From Cellvibrio sp. UBA7661 (lineage in GTDB: Bacteria; Pseudomonadota; Gammaproteobacteria; Pseudomonadales; Cellvibrionaceae): a DNA stretch of 64,000 nucleotides. Of the stretch, positions 7,593 to 16,594 are shown piece by piece. The DNA lies in contig DLHT01000019.1 in the NCBI GenBank assembly GCA_002483365.1, forward strand, positions 50,363 to 114,362, read 5' to 3'. The position numbers and the translations under genes were made by a program. The notes beneath the pieces are model-generated. The model was not told the DNA's origin. It saw only the letters and a program-made list of their open reading frames with translations, and ran no database searches. Every line of letters starts with the position of its first letter. Position 1 is the first letter of the stretch.

Positions 7593-9911
7593 ATGCGCCC
7601 TGATTCACTCCTTCGTTGCATGATTTTATATGTCGCTTTCATCATCGCAGTCATTGCGCGCGCGACCATTTTGAGTGCAGGCAAACGGATTTTGTTATTG
7701 CTGGTTGCCAGCGTGTTTGCTTCCCCACTAGCGGCGCAGATTCCACAAGCTCCGGATTCTCTCTATGAGCCGCCATCGCAAGTCCTGTTTGGTGGCGATC
7801 TCACTTACCCTCCACTGGAATGGCTCGAAGACGGTGAGGCCAAAGGATTCAATGTTGAGCTCGCACGCGCCGTCGCCCACAAAGGCGGAAGCCGCGCGGA
7901 ACATGTTCTGGATGCCTGGCCTGACACCATGCGCGCGCTGGAAGAAGGGCGTATTGATGCGGTGCCCATGTACTATTCACCTGAGCGCGCAAAAAAATTT
8001 ATTTTTACCCACGCTTATTATTATCTAACACATTCTATTTACGCTGTGCCCGGTACCCGGCGCGTTTCCTCTATTGATGAACTTATCGGCAAACGCGTCG
8101 CGGTAGAAGAAGAATCCTTTGCCCATCAACAGCTGCGCGCCGCCGCGCTCGCACCGCAATTGGTATTGACATCCAATACGCTGACCGCGATTGAAACGGT
8201 GTTAAACGGAAATGCGGAATATGCAGTGCTTACGAGCTTGGCGGCCGATAATTTATTGCGCCAGCACGATTGGAAGCTGGAGCGTATGGGGGCGCCTTTT
8301 TGGTCGCGCGGTTATGCATTTGCGATTAATAAAAACCGGCCTGAATTAGCTGAATGGTTACAGAATTCGCTGGGTACCGTCATTGCCGATGGCACTTACC
8401 AGGCACTCTACCAAGAGTGGCAAAACGAATTGGAGCCAGTGCAAACATCGCGCAAATGGCTGAACTTTTTTTTCACGGGGTTTGTTATTTTATTGGTTGT
8501 GGTGGTGTTGGGTGGTGTTTGGTATTGGAGCTTAAAACGCACAGTGGAATTGCGCACGCAAGAGTTGCGCAATGCGCTGCATGAGCGGGATGCCATCGAG
8601 GAGGAATTGCGCCGTGTTGCGAATATTGACTCATTAACCGGCCTTGCAAAACTGCCGTATTTTATCGATCAGTTAGATGATTATTTTCACGCACACCAAC
8701 TGCCAGTAAAACAGGAAAAAGAACTGCTGGTGATCAAACTTATCGATTTGGATGTGATTGTACGTACGCTTGGCTTTTCGCGTGCCGAAATGATTGTCAG
8801 TGTGTTTGCGGCGCACCTGTTAAAAATGGACGATGTGTTGGCATCGTATTTAGGGCGCGGTGTATTTGCGCTCTTTCTCAACAAAGAAAGAGGCAGTAAC
8901 TCCAATGCGCTGGTGTTATTTGACCAGCTTTATGCAGACCTTGCCGATTCCGATCCTGGCTTCACCTCGCAATTTGTTGGTGGCTCAGCGTATTGGCCTG
9001 AACATGGTCGCTCGGCGAGTAAATTAATGCGTCATGCCGAAACGGCGCTGGCGATGAGCGAGGCGCGCCGTCGCCGTTGGTTGGCCTATGAGCCCTCAAT
9101 GGAACCCAGCCGTGTTGATCTGGATATTATTTCTATTTTTATTGATGGCAATGTGCAGGGGCTTTTTCCGGTGTTCCAACCGCAGCTGGATTTGCGCACG
9201 GGCAAAATTTTATCGGCCGAAATTTTGGTGCGTTGGCAACATCCGCGTTTGGGATTGGTGCCGCCTAATGTGTTTATTCCTTTGTTGGAAAACTCCGGAC
9301 TTATCGAGCAAGTCACTGAACAAATGATTGATGATGCTGTGCGTGTTGCCGTGCTGTTGCGCAAACGCGGCTTGCCTTGTTGCATCAGTGTAAATATTGC
9401 TGCATACGATTTAATTGAAACCAATCTTGCCGAGATCATTAATCAGGCGCTGATACGTTACCAAGGCGTGCCCGGCGATATTAAATTGGAGTTGACCGAA
9501 ACCTCGGTTGCCTCTGATCCGCAGCGTGTAAAAAATGTGCTTATGCAATTAAGCGAGCTGGGAATTTATGCTGCGGTTGATGATTTTGGCACCGGTTATT
9601 CATCGCTGTCGTATTTAAGTTTGTTCCCCATCCGCGAATTAAAAATCGATCGCTCATTTGTCGGCGACATGCTCGGCAACCCGTGCAACCACAGCATTGT
9701 CCGCTCCACCATTTTGATGGCGCGCGAGCTGGGTTTGGTGACGGTTGCCGAAGGTGTGGAAGACGATCAAACACTCAACTTATTGAAAAAAGACGGCTGC
9801 GATGTCGCACAGGGTTATGTGATTGCACGGCCGCTGCCCGAAGCAGAATTTATCGAATTTATGCGCGCCCATGCGGCCGAGATATTTGATATCAGCAAGT
9901 TTATGAAATAA
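7593..9911 (+). CDS. Periplasmic-sensor GGDEF/EAL protein, probable c-di-GMP phosphodiesterase
   Basis: About 772 residues. Order: N-terminal hydrophobic export signal ending near ASPLAAQ; a periplasmic solute-binding domain (SBP_bac_3 type, ~60-280; YPPLEWLEDGEAKGFNVELARAV); one membrane segment (~290-312); a degenerate GGDEF domain (the signature position reads GRGVF); and an EAL domain (~505-760). The EAL domain reads EIL at its namesake motif but keeps the acidic and Lys residues of an active enzyme: NIAAYDL, ELTET, DDFGTGYSSL, KIDRSFV, VAEGVED. It likely degrades c-di-GMP in response to a periplasmic small molecule such as an amino acid. The start is uncertain: GTG 7527, GTG 7578, ATG 7593, ATG 7620 and TTG 7671 are all in frame and none has a good ribosome-binding site. 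Confidence 0.85.
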   Translation: MRPDSLLRCMILYVAFIIAVIARATILSAGKRILLLLVASVFASPLAAQIPQAPDSLYEPPSQVLFGGDLTYPPLEWLEDGEAKGFNVELARAVAHKGGSRAEHVLDAWPDTMRALEEGRIDAVPMYYSPERAKKFIFTHAYYYLTHSIYAVPGTRRVSSIDELIGKRVAVEEESFAHQQLRAAALAPQLVLTSNTLTAIETVLNGNAEYAVLTSLAADNLLRQHDWKLERMGAPFWSRGYAFAINKNRPELAEWLQNSLGTVIADGTYQALYQEWQNELEPVQTSRKWLNFFFTGFVILLVVVVLGGVWYWSLKRTVELRTQELRNALHERDAIEEELRRVANIDSLTGLAKLPYFIDQLDDYFHAHQLPVKQEKELLVIKLIDLDVIVRTLGFSRAEMIVSVFAAHLLKMDDVLASYLGRGVFALFLNKERGSNSNALVLFDQLYADLADSDPGFTSQFVGGSAYWPEHGRSASKLMRHAETALAMSEARRRRWLAYEPSMEPSRVDLDIISIFIDGNVQGLFPVFQPQLDLRTGKILSAEILVRWQHPRLGLVPPNVFIPLLENSGLIEQVTEQMIDDAVRVAVLLRKRGLPCCISVNIAAYDLIETNLAEIINQALIRYQGVPGDIKLELTETSVASDPQRVKNVLMQLSELGIYAAVDDFGTGYSSLSYLSLFPIRELKIDRSFVGDMLGNPCNHSIVRSTILMARELGLVTVAEGVEDDQTLNLLKKDGCDVAQGYVIARPLPEAEFIEFMRAHAAEIFDISKFMK

Positions 9912-9936
9912 CAGGTGTGATGCGTCCCCAGCGCTA

Positions 9937-11310
9937 TTAAAACGTCCAACCTATTTGCAAACCGCCACCGCGATAATCGCCACCGCTGGCATAGGCTGCA
10001 TCAATCACAAAACGTTTCCAGCGATAACCAATCCCACTGCTAATTAAATTATCGCGCAGGCCGGTTTGGTCGTTGCGATAACCCACGCGCAGCGCGAGGC
10101 TATCAAACAAGCGGTATTCGGCACCGAGTGCTAGTTCCTGTATGCCTGCTTCTTCCGCCATTGGGGTGGATTCGCTTAAATCGTAATCCAGTCCAAGGGT
10201 AAAATTTTCGCTCACATAACCCAGCCCTATACGCGCACGCGAACTTAATGTGATGTCGCGCTCGGGCGTTTCGCCGGTGATAGGGTCGGGTTGCTGTTTG
10301 GTGCTGAAGGTTTTTTTGAACGCGTCTTTCACTGTCAGGCTGATGCGGTAGTGTTCGGCGAGTGTGGTGGCAATGCCGAAGTCAGCATTAAATGCCAGAT
10401 GAGTTTCCTGGGTATCTTTAAACTCATCTTCGGCTTCATCCACTGAGCCCAGGTTATCGTTGAAGTCTGCGGTATCGCGAAAGGCATCAACGCGCATCAA
10501 TTTCGGGGTAACTCCAATAGCGACCGCTTGCCCGAACCATTCAAATTGTTTGGCCATCGCCATGCCCCATTCGCTGATCACCAGTGCGTTGACATCGGCA
10601 TTAGAGGTAAGCGTCTCGGTGGGGTCGATCAGTTGGCCATTGGTATCGATCAATTGCGGATAATCCGCCGCTACGCTGCCTGGGTCTTCGCCTGCGGCAA
10701 CCCTGCCCATGGATTCAATATAATCCTCCAGCAGGGCGCGATCCTCATCGCTTACATTGGCAACACCACCGGCAATCACGCGCGAGCCAACATAAAAGCT
10801 GCCGCCTTCGCCATTACTTGGCTCGCTGATGTTGATACCAACAAAACTATCGACTGATAAATCATCATCTGAAATGTCATCGAGCAGGTCGCGCAGGTCG
10901 GTTGCGACATCGCGTACCAGCCCGGCGGATGTTTGTAAGGGCGCACTGTTAAATTGATTGACGGCATTACTGAGCTGGATGTCCAGTTCATCTTCAACTG
11001 CATCTACAGCATCCTGCGCGCCGTCTGAAACCTGCACAATAAGGCTGGGTAGATAAACCCTGCCATCGCGGCCTTCCTCCTCTTCACGGTTATGAAATGC
11101 CAGCAGCGCCGGATTGTAAAACGCAGCTTGGGCATGGGTGCCTATGGCGGTCGCTGCGCCCCCCATCGCGAGTGCCCGTGAATCATAAACGCCGTAACTG
11201 ATTGCGCTGACTGGGGCGGCTATCAACAGTCCGCCCAGCGCGAAGCAGGTGGCGACAACTGGATGGCGTGGGTGAGAAAGCTGGGCGGCTAACGCTGTGA
11301 TAGGTGACAT
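9937..11310 (-). CDS. Outer-membrane TraF-like (TraF_2 family) beta-barrel protein
   Basis: About 457 residues. A signal peptide (~1-40, ending AAPVSA) is followed by the family-typical DSRALAMGGAATAIGTHAQAAFYNPALL, as in FadL/TraF_2 outer-membrane proteins, and the C-terminal half has alternating beta strands ending in an aromatic residue (GLQIGWTF), typical of a barrel. The family carries the name conjugal transfer TraF, but nothing conjugative is nearby; a transport or structural envelope role is more likely. ATG 11310 is chosen because it places the signal peptide correctly; the frame stays open to 11433. It is convergent with the GGDEF/EAL gene (25 bases between stops) and divergent from amiC. 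Confidence 0.75.
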   Translation of the reverse strand: MSPITALAAQLSHPRHPVVATCFALGGLLIAAPVSAISYGVYDSRALAMGGAATAIGTHAQAAFYNPALLAFHNREEEEGRDGRVYLPSLIVQVSDGAQDAVDAVEDELDIQLSNAVNQFNSAPLQTSAGLVRDVATDLRDLLDDISDDDLSVDSFVGINISEPSNGEGGSFYVGSRVIAGGVANVSDEDRALLEDYIESMGRVAAGEDPGSVAADYPQLIDTNGQLIDPTETLTSNADVNALVISEWGMAMAKQFEWFGQAVAIGVTPKLMRVDAFRDTADFNDNLGSVDEAEDEFKDTQETHLAFNADFGIATTLAEHYRISLTVKDAFKKTFSTKQQPDPITGETPERDITLSSRARIGLGYVSENFTLGLDYDLSESTPMAEEAGIQELALGAEYRLFDSLALRVGYRNDQTGLRDNLISSGIGYRWKRFVIDAAYASGGDYRGGGLQIGWTF

Positions 11311-11582
11311 GATAAGTACCAGATGAAAATACTGGCCGCCATAATGCAGAGACTCTATGGCGATTAGCCGTACATGGTTCACAGAAACGGGGTAAAACGC
11401 ACAGTAATCCCCCATGCCTGATGAACTTGGCATGGCAATTTTGCTAGGGCGACATTGGCGTTTTGCGGTAAAGTGCGAACTTGTGCCGGTTTCTGGTGTT
11501 CTTAGTGCGGAACCCGCGGTCTGCCTTTAACGATTTCCCTATAACTACAATCAGTTTGGTTTTGATGTTGCTGAGATTGCCT

Positions 11583-13238
11583 ATGTCTTTTTTTCGCTGG
11601 CTGAGCACGGCTTTTTGTCTTGGGCTTTTGATTTTCGCCCAGATTGCCCAGTCCTCCACGGTGAATGGGGTGCGTGTTTGGCGCGCGCCTGACCACACCC
11701 GAATTGTGTTGGATCTGGATGCACCGGTGAAACACAGCCTTACACTGGCTGCCAATCCGGATCGTATTATTCTGGATGTGTCCAACACGCGTCTGCAAGG
11801 CGATGTGTCGCGCCTGCCGCTTGCCGATACGCCGGTCAAAATCATTCGTAGCTCTGTGCAAAATAAAACCGATCTGCGCTTGGTGCTGGATTTAAAAAAC
11901 AAAGTCGCTCCCAATAGTTTTTTGCTGAAAGCTCATGGGGGAATGCACGACCGTTTGGTTATTGATCTCTACGATGATGTTCCGGCAGTCACTGCGGCGG
12001 CAACACCTCCTGCAGCAACGCCATCCAACAAACCGACACCCAGCACACCAACCATGCCTGTCGCGGATAAGCCGGTAAATAAACCTGCAGCCCAACCTCA
12101 GCCGGTGGTAAAAGCCGATGTGGCGGGCAAACGTTTTATTGTGATTGCGGTAGATGCTGGCCACGGCGGTGAAGACCCGGGTGCAATGGGGCCAAACCGT
12201 TTGCGCGAAAAAGAAGTCACACTCGCGATTGCCAAAGAATTAATTGCGGCGATCAATGCGCAACCCGGCTTTACCGGCAAGCTGACGCGCACGGGCGATT
12301 ATTTTATCCCGCTTAAAAAACGCCGCGATCTCGCACGCAATATGAAAGCGGATTTGTTCGTTTCCATCCACGCCGATGCGTTTACCAAAGCCAGCGCGCG
12401 CGGTGCATCGGTATTTGCGCTTTCACAAAACGGTGCGACTTCTGAAACGGCACGCTTTCTCGCGCAGCGCGAAAACGAATCGGATTTGATTGGCGGTGTG
12501 GGCAATATCAGTCTGGATGATAAAGATCAGGTGCTGGCCGGTGTGTTGGTAGATTTGTCCATGACGGCGACTTTGAATTCGAGTTTGCAAGTAGGTCATC
12601 AGGTGTTGAATTCAATGGGCGGTATTGCGCATTTGCACAAACGTCATGTCGAGCAGGCAGGATTTATGGTGCTCAAATCGCCGGATGTGCCATCGATTTT
12701 GGTTGAGACCGGTTTTATTTCCAATCCGCAAGAGGCGCGCAAGTTAGCGACGCCTGCTTATCGCAAACAGATGGCGCAGTCGGTTTTTAAAGGCATCAAA
12801 CAATATTTTTACCAGCATCCACCTGCCGGGACTTATGTTGCTGCCCAGTTGGAATCGGGCAATTTGAAAGATTTTGAACGGCAGCATTTGGTTGTTGCAG
12901 GCGATAGTTTGTCGGCGATTGCAGCGCGTTACGGTGTGAGCATGAGGCAACTGCAAGAACACAATAACCTGCGCGATACCAATGTCCGTGTCGGCCAGAC
13001 AATCAAAATTCCCGGCGGCTCAGCGCCAGTTGCAAATACAGTAGCCAGCCAGCCTGTCGTGCGCGCAACTTATACGCCTCCGGCAGCATTGCCCAAACAA
13101 CATCGCGTCGTAGCGGGCGATACTTTATCGCGCATCGCATCGCGTTATGGTGTGAGTGTGAGAGCATTGCAACGCCACAACAATATGAAAAGTTCGACGG
13201 TCAGGATTGGCCAGACCCTGAAAATTCCTACTTCTTGA
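11583..13238 (+). CDS. amiC: N-acetylmuramoyl-L-alanine amidase with AMIN and two LysM domains
   Basis: About 551 residues. Cleaves the amide bond between muramic acid and the stem peptide during daughter-cell separation, in the periplasm. Order: signal peptide (~1-25), AMIN domain (~27-130) for septal targeting, Pro/Thr-rich linker (~130-180), Amidase_3 catalytic domain (~185-410) and two LysM repeats (~435-480 and ~505-550). The zinc ligands are visible: His in DAGHGGEDPG, Glu in LREKEVTLA, His in SIHADAF, and the catalytic Glu in ILVETGFISNP. It sits 24 bases upstream of mutL. The symbol amiC/amiB follows the family; the LysM-tailed form is typical of pseudomonads. An upstream TTG at 11481 is in frame, but 11583 gives the clean signal peptide. 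Confidence 0.93.
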   Translation: MSFFRWLSTAFCLGLLIFAQIAQSSTVNGVRVWRAPDHTRIVLDLDAPVKHSLTLAANPDRIILDVSNTRLQGDVSRLPLADTPVKIIRSSVQNKTDLRLVLDLKNKVAPNSFLLKAHGGMHDRLVIDLYDDVPAVTAAATPPAATPSNKPTPSTPTMPVADKPVNKPAAQPQPVVKADVAGKRFIVIAVDAGHGGEDPGAMGPNRLREKEVTLAIAKELIAAINAQPGFTGKLTRTGDYFIPLKKRRDLARNMKADLFVSIHADAFTKASARGASVFALSQNGATSETARFLAQRENESDLIGGVGNISLDDKDQVLAGVLVDLSMTATLNSSLQVGHQVLNSMGGIAHLHKRHVEQAGFMVLKSPDVPSILVETGFISNPQEARKLATPAYRKQMAQSVFKGIKQYFYQHPPAGTYVAAQLESGNLKDFERQHLVVAGDSLSAIAARYGVSMRQLQEHNNLRDTNVRVGQTIKIPGGSAPVANTVASQPVVRATYTPPAALPKQHRVVAGDTLSRIASRYGVSVRALQRHNNMKSSTVRIGQTLKIPTS

Positions 13239-13262
13239 TTGATCCTGCTGCGGTTCCGTCCC

Positions 13263-15152
13263 ATGTCAAAAATTAAATTACTCAGCCCGCGCCTTGCCAA
13301 CCAGATTGCTGCTGGTGAAGTGGTGGAACGCCCCTCTTCGGTGATTAAAGAATTGTTGGAGAACTCGCTCGATGCTGGCGCAACGCGTTTGGAAATTGAT
13401 GTAGAAGAGGGCGGAATTAAATTGATGCGCGTGCGCGACAACGGCGGTGGTATCGACAAAGAAGATTTGCCACTCGCACTCAGTCGCCATGCAACCAGCA
13501 AAATTTATGAACTGGATGATCTTGAAGCCGTTGCCACTTTGGGGTTTCGCGGTGAAGCACTGGCGAGTATCAGCTCGGTTGCGCGCCTTGCGTTGATCAG
13601 TAGCACTAACGATGACAGTGCAGGTTGGCAAGTGGTTGCAGAAGGGCGCGATATGGAAACGCAAGTGTCACCGGCACCGCATCCGCGCGGTACAACAGTT
13701 GAAGTGCGCGATCTATTTTTTAACACACCGGCGCGGCGAAAATTTTTGCGCACGGATAAAACCGAATATACCCATCTTGAGGATGTTGTAAAACGTTTGG
13801 CGTTGTCGCGCTTTGATGTGGCGTTCAATTTGCGTCACAACGGCCGCGCGATTTATTCCTGGCGTGCGGGTGATTCGCAGTTGGAGCAAGAGCGCCGTGT
13901 TGCACAAGTCTGTGGGCCTGCATTTATGGAAAATGCGGTGCATATCGATATTGAACGCGGTCCGTTGCGTTTGTGGGGATGGGTTGCACAACCCACTTTT
14001 TCGCGCAGCCAGGCAGACCTGCAGCACTTTTATGTAAATGGCCGTGCGATCCGCGACAAATTGGTTAGTCATGCCGTGCGTCAGGCGTATCAAGATGTGT
14101 TGTATCACGGACGCCATCCGGCATTTGTGTTGTACCTGGAGCTGGATCCATCGACTGTCGATGTGAATGTGCATCCCACCAAACATGAAGTGCGCTTTCG
14201 CGATAACCGCAGCGTGCACGATTTTATTTATTCGAGTTTGCATCACGCGCTCGCCAAAGTGCGCCCGGAAGACACACTCGCACGGCGTGATATGGCGGGG
14301 GGCGATGCAGGCGTAAATCCGTTTGCATTGACATCAATGCGCCCTATACAAGGCATTGCAGCGGGTGAATTTAAAGGGCAGGAAACAATCGGCTTTCGTG
14401 CGTCACCAAGCTCAAGCTATTTATCACAAAACTATTCGTCACAAAGTTATCAACCTGCCGCTATTAATGCTGATGCTGTGCGCGAGCAGATGGCGAGTTA
14501 TGGTGAATTGCATCGCCCTGTAAATTCCACTGCGACCTATACCTTGCCTGAATCATCCAGTGAGGATATTCCGCCACTCGGTTATGCAATTGCGCAGCTC
14601 AAAGGTATTTATATTCTCGCCGAAAATGCGCAGGGTTTGATTGTGGTGGATATGCACGCAGCGCATGAACGCATTACCTATGAGCGAATGAAAGAATCCT
14701 TTGCTTGCGGGGGTATTCAGACGCAACCACTGTTAGTCCCTGAAAGTATTGCGGTCAGTGAAAAAGAAGCGGATTGCGCAGAAAACTTTTCTGACATTTT
14801 TAAAACACTCGGTTTTGAATTGCAGCGTGCAGGGCCAGAGACATTATTGATCCGACAGCTACCGGTGATTTTGCATCGCGCAAAAGTAGAACAATTGGTG
14901 CGCGACGTATTGTCCGATTTGATTGAACATGGCACCAGCGAGCGCATCCAGCATCACATCAATGAAATTCTTGGCACTATGGCATGTCACGGTTCAGTGC
15001 GCGCTAATCGCAAGTTAACGATTCCAGAAATGAATGCGCTCTTGCGCGATATGGAGGCGACTGAGCGCAGCGGTCAGTGCAATCACGGTCGTCCGACCTG
15101 GTTGTTACAGTCGCTCGATGATCTTGATAAATTATTCATGCGTGGCCAGTAA
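13263..15152 (+). CDS. mutL: DNA mismatch repair protein MutL (endonuclease-type)
   Basis: 629 residues. It couples mismatch recognition by MutS to strand processing. The GHKL ATPase motifs are complete: ELLENSLDAGA, RDNGGGI, GFRGEALASISSV. The C-terminal domain carries DMHAAHERITYE at ~463, matching the metal-binding endonuclease motif D(Q/M)HA(X)2E(X)4E, plus ACHGSVRA and CNHGRPTW. E. coli MutL lacks these, so this MutL probably nicks DNA itself as in most MutH-less bacteria. The start ATG 13263 begins the conserved MSKIKLLSP. The stop overlaps the miaA start by one base (TAATG), so the two are translationally coupled. Confidence 0.96.
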   Translation: MSKIKLLSPRLANQIAAGEVVERPSSVIKELLENSLDAGATRLEIDVEEGGIKLMRVRDNGGGIDKEDLPLALSRHATSKIYELDDLEAVATLGFRGEALASISSVARLALISSTNDDSAGWQVVAEGRDMETQVSPAPHPRGTTVEVRDLFFNTPARRKFLRTDKTEYTHLEDVVKRLALSRFDVAFNLRHNGRAIYSWRAGDSQLEQERRVAQVCGPAFMENAVHIDIERGPLRLWGWVAQPTFSRSQADLQHFYVNGRAIRDKLVSHAVRQAYQDVLYHGRHPAFVLYLELDPSTVDVNVHPTKHEVRFRDNRSVHDFIYSSLHHALAKVRPEDTLARRDMAGGDAGVNPFALTSMRPIQGIAAGEFKGQETIGFRASPSSSYLSQNYSSQSYQPAAINADAVREQMASYGELHRPVNSTATYTLPESSSEDIPPLGYAIAQLKGIYILAENAQGLIVVDMHAAHERITYERMKESFACGGIQTQPLLVPESIAVSEKEADCAENFSDIFKTLGFELQRAGPETLLIRQLPVILHRAKVEQLVRDVLSDLIEHGTSERIQHHINEILGTMACHGSVRANRKLTIPEMNALLRDMEATERSGQCNHGRPTWLLQSLDDLDKLFMRGQ

Positions 15153-16159
15153 TGAATGTTGAAACGGCTACAAAAAAGTTGCCCGTTATTTTTTTAATGG
15201 GTCCAACGGCTTCTGGAAAAACAGATCTGGCTATCGCATTGCGCAGGCATTTGCCGGTGGAATTGATCAGTGTTGACTCCACCCTTGTTTATCGCGGTAT
15301 GGATATAGGCACAGCCAAGCCCACCGAGGAAGAATTGGCCGCAGCACCCCACCGGCTGATCGATATTCGCGATCCATCTGAACCTTATTCCGTTGCTGAT
15401 TTTCTTGCAGATGTAGAGCGGGAAATTACCGACATTCATCGCGCAGGCAGAATCCCGCTGTTAGTTGGCGGAACCATGCTCTATTTTCGCGCATTACTCG
15501 ATGGCTTGGCCGACATGCCGGAAGCTGATGCTGAAGTGCGTGCGCAAATCGAGCGCGAGGCGGCAGAGTTTGGCTGGCCCTACATTCATGTGCTACTTGC
15601 AGCAGTAGATCCGCAAACAGCAGCAGAGATCCACCCCAATCATTCACAGCGGTTAAGTCGTGCGCTTGAGGTATATCGCGTAAGCGGCAAAACTATGTCG
15701 CAGTTACGCGAGCAACAACACTCGCAGACTGGGGTAGGTGCTTTTTCCGAACGCTACAATGTCTGTCAATTGGCGATTGCACCACGTGATCGTTCAGTAC
15801 TGCACAAACGTATTGAACTTCGGTTTGAAAAAATGCTCAAAACCGGTCTGCTCGATGAAGTGAGAAAACTCTATGATCGAGGTGACCTGCATAAAGATTT
15901 GCCCGCAATTCGTGCTGTCGGGTATCGCCAGGTATGGGATTACTTTGACGGAGTGTGGGATTACGATGAAATGATTGAGCGTGGTGTGATCGCCACGCGC
16001 CAATTGGCCAAGCGCCAGTTCACTTGGTTGCGTGGCTGGTCGACAACACCAAATAGTGATCTACACTGGATATACACTGAGACTGAGCAGGGAATTTCAC
16101 TCACAAAGGAAGAAATTGTGCGTTGCGCCTTGAATTTTATAGGTTCCGCAGCCATATAA
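15152..16159 (+). CDS. miaA: tRNA dimethylallyltransferase MiaA
   Basis: 335 residues. Transfers a dimethylallyl group to N6 of A37 in tRNAs that read UNN codons. The P-loop GPTASGKTDLA lies at ~17-27, followed by the family-typical ISVDSTLVYRGMDIGTAKP, LVGGTMLYFRAL, and near the C-terminus AIRAVGYRQVWDY and TRQLAKRQFTWLR. The start overlaps the mutL stop by one base. It is followed by hfq, the conserved gammaproteobacterial order. Confidence 0.97.
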   Translation: MNVETATKKLPVIFLMGPTASGKTDLAIALRRHLPVELISVDSTLVYRGMDIGTAKPTEEELAAAPHRLIDIRDPSEPYSVADFLADVEREITDIHRAGRIPLLVGGTMLYFRALLDGLADMPEADAEVRAQIEREAAEFGWPYIHVLLAAVDPQTAAEIHPNHSQRLSRALEVYRVSGKTMSQLREQQHSQTGVGAFSERYNVCQLAIAPRDRSVLHKRIELRFEKMLKTGLLDEVRKLYDRGDLHKDLPAIRAVGYRQVWDYFDGVWDYDEMIERGVIATRQLAKRQFTWLRGWSTTPNSDLHWIYTETEQGISLTKEEIVRCALNFIGSAAI

Positions 16160-16291
16160 TGCCTACGTGAGAACCCTAGTCAGATTTTCATGCTTTCTTC
16201 CACCCCCTCCTTACTGGATGTATAAGGTGTTTTGGGTGGGTAACTAATGCAGTCTTAAACTGCAAATTTTATTGTCCCGAGGAGAATAAAC

Positions 16292-16558
16292 ATGTCAAAA
16301 GGGCATAGTTTACAAGACCCTTACCTGAACGTTCTGCGTAAAGAACGTGTACCTGTATCCATTTATTTAGTAAATGGTATCAAGTTGCAAGGTCAGGTTG
16401 AGTCATTTGATCAGTTTGTCGTGCTGTTGAAAAATACAGTAAGCCAAATGGTTTACAAGCACGCTATCTCCACTGTAGTTCCATCACGTGCAGTACGCGT
16501 ACCTTTGCTGAACGAAGCAGGTGGTATTGAAGGCGAAGAAGACGAGCAAGCCGAGTAA
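16292..16558 (+). CDS. hfq: RNA chaperone Hfq
   Basis: 88 residues. Hexameric Sm-like protein that pairs small RNAs with mRNAs. Sm1 (LQDPYLNVLRKERVPVSIYLVNGIKLQGQVESFDQF; read from ~6) and Sm2 (YKHAISTVVPSR) are intact, including the KH proximal-face motif. The C-terminal tail is short and acidic (EGEEDEQAE), as in pseudomonads, rather than the long tail of enterics. A strong GAGGAG box (16279-16284) precedes the ATG. It lies in the miaA-hfq-hflX series. Confidence 0.98.
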   Translation: MSKGHSLQDPYLNVLRKERVPVSIYLVNGIKLQGQVESFDQFVVLLKNTVSQMVYKHAISTVVPSRAVRVPLLNEAGGIEGEEDEQAE

Positions 16559-16594
16559 TCTATCAAGCTATTGATGTAGCCTCGAGGTCGCTAA

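Noticed and set aside
9937..11310. Conjugation protein TraF
   Set aside because: The family name is historical; no other transfer genes are present and the sequence reads as an outer-membrane barrel.
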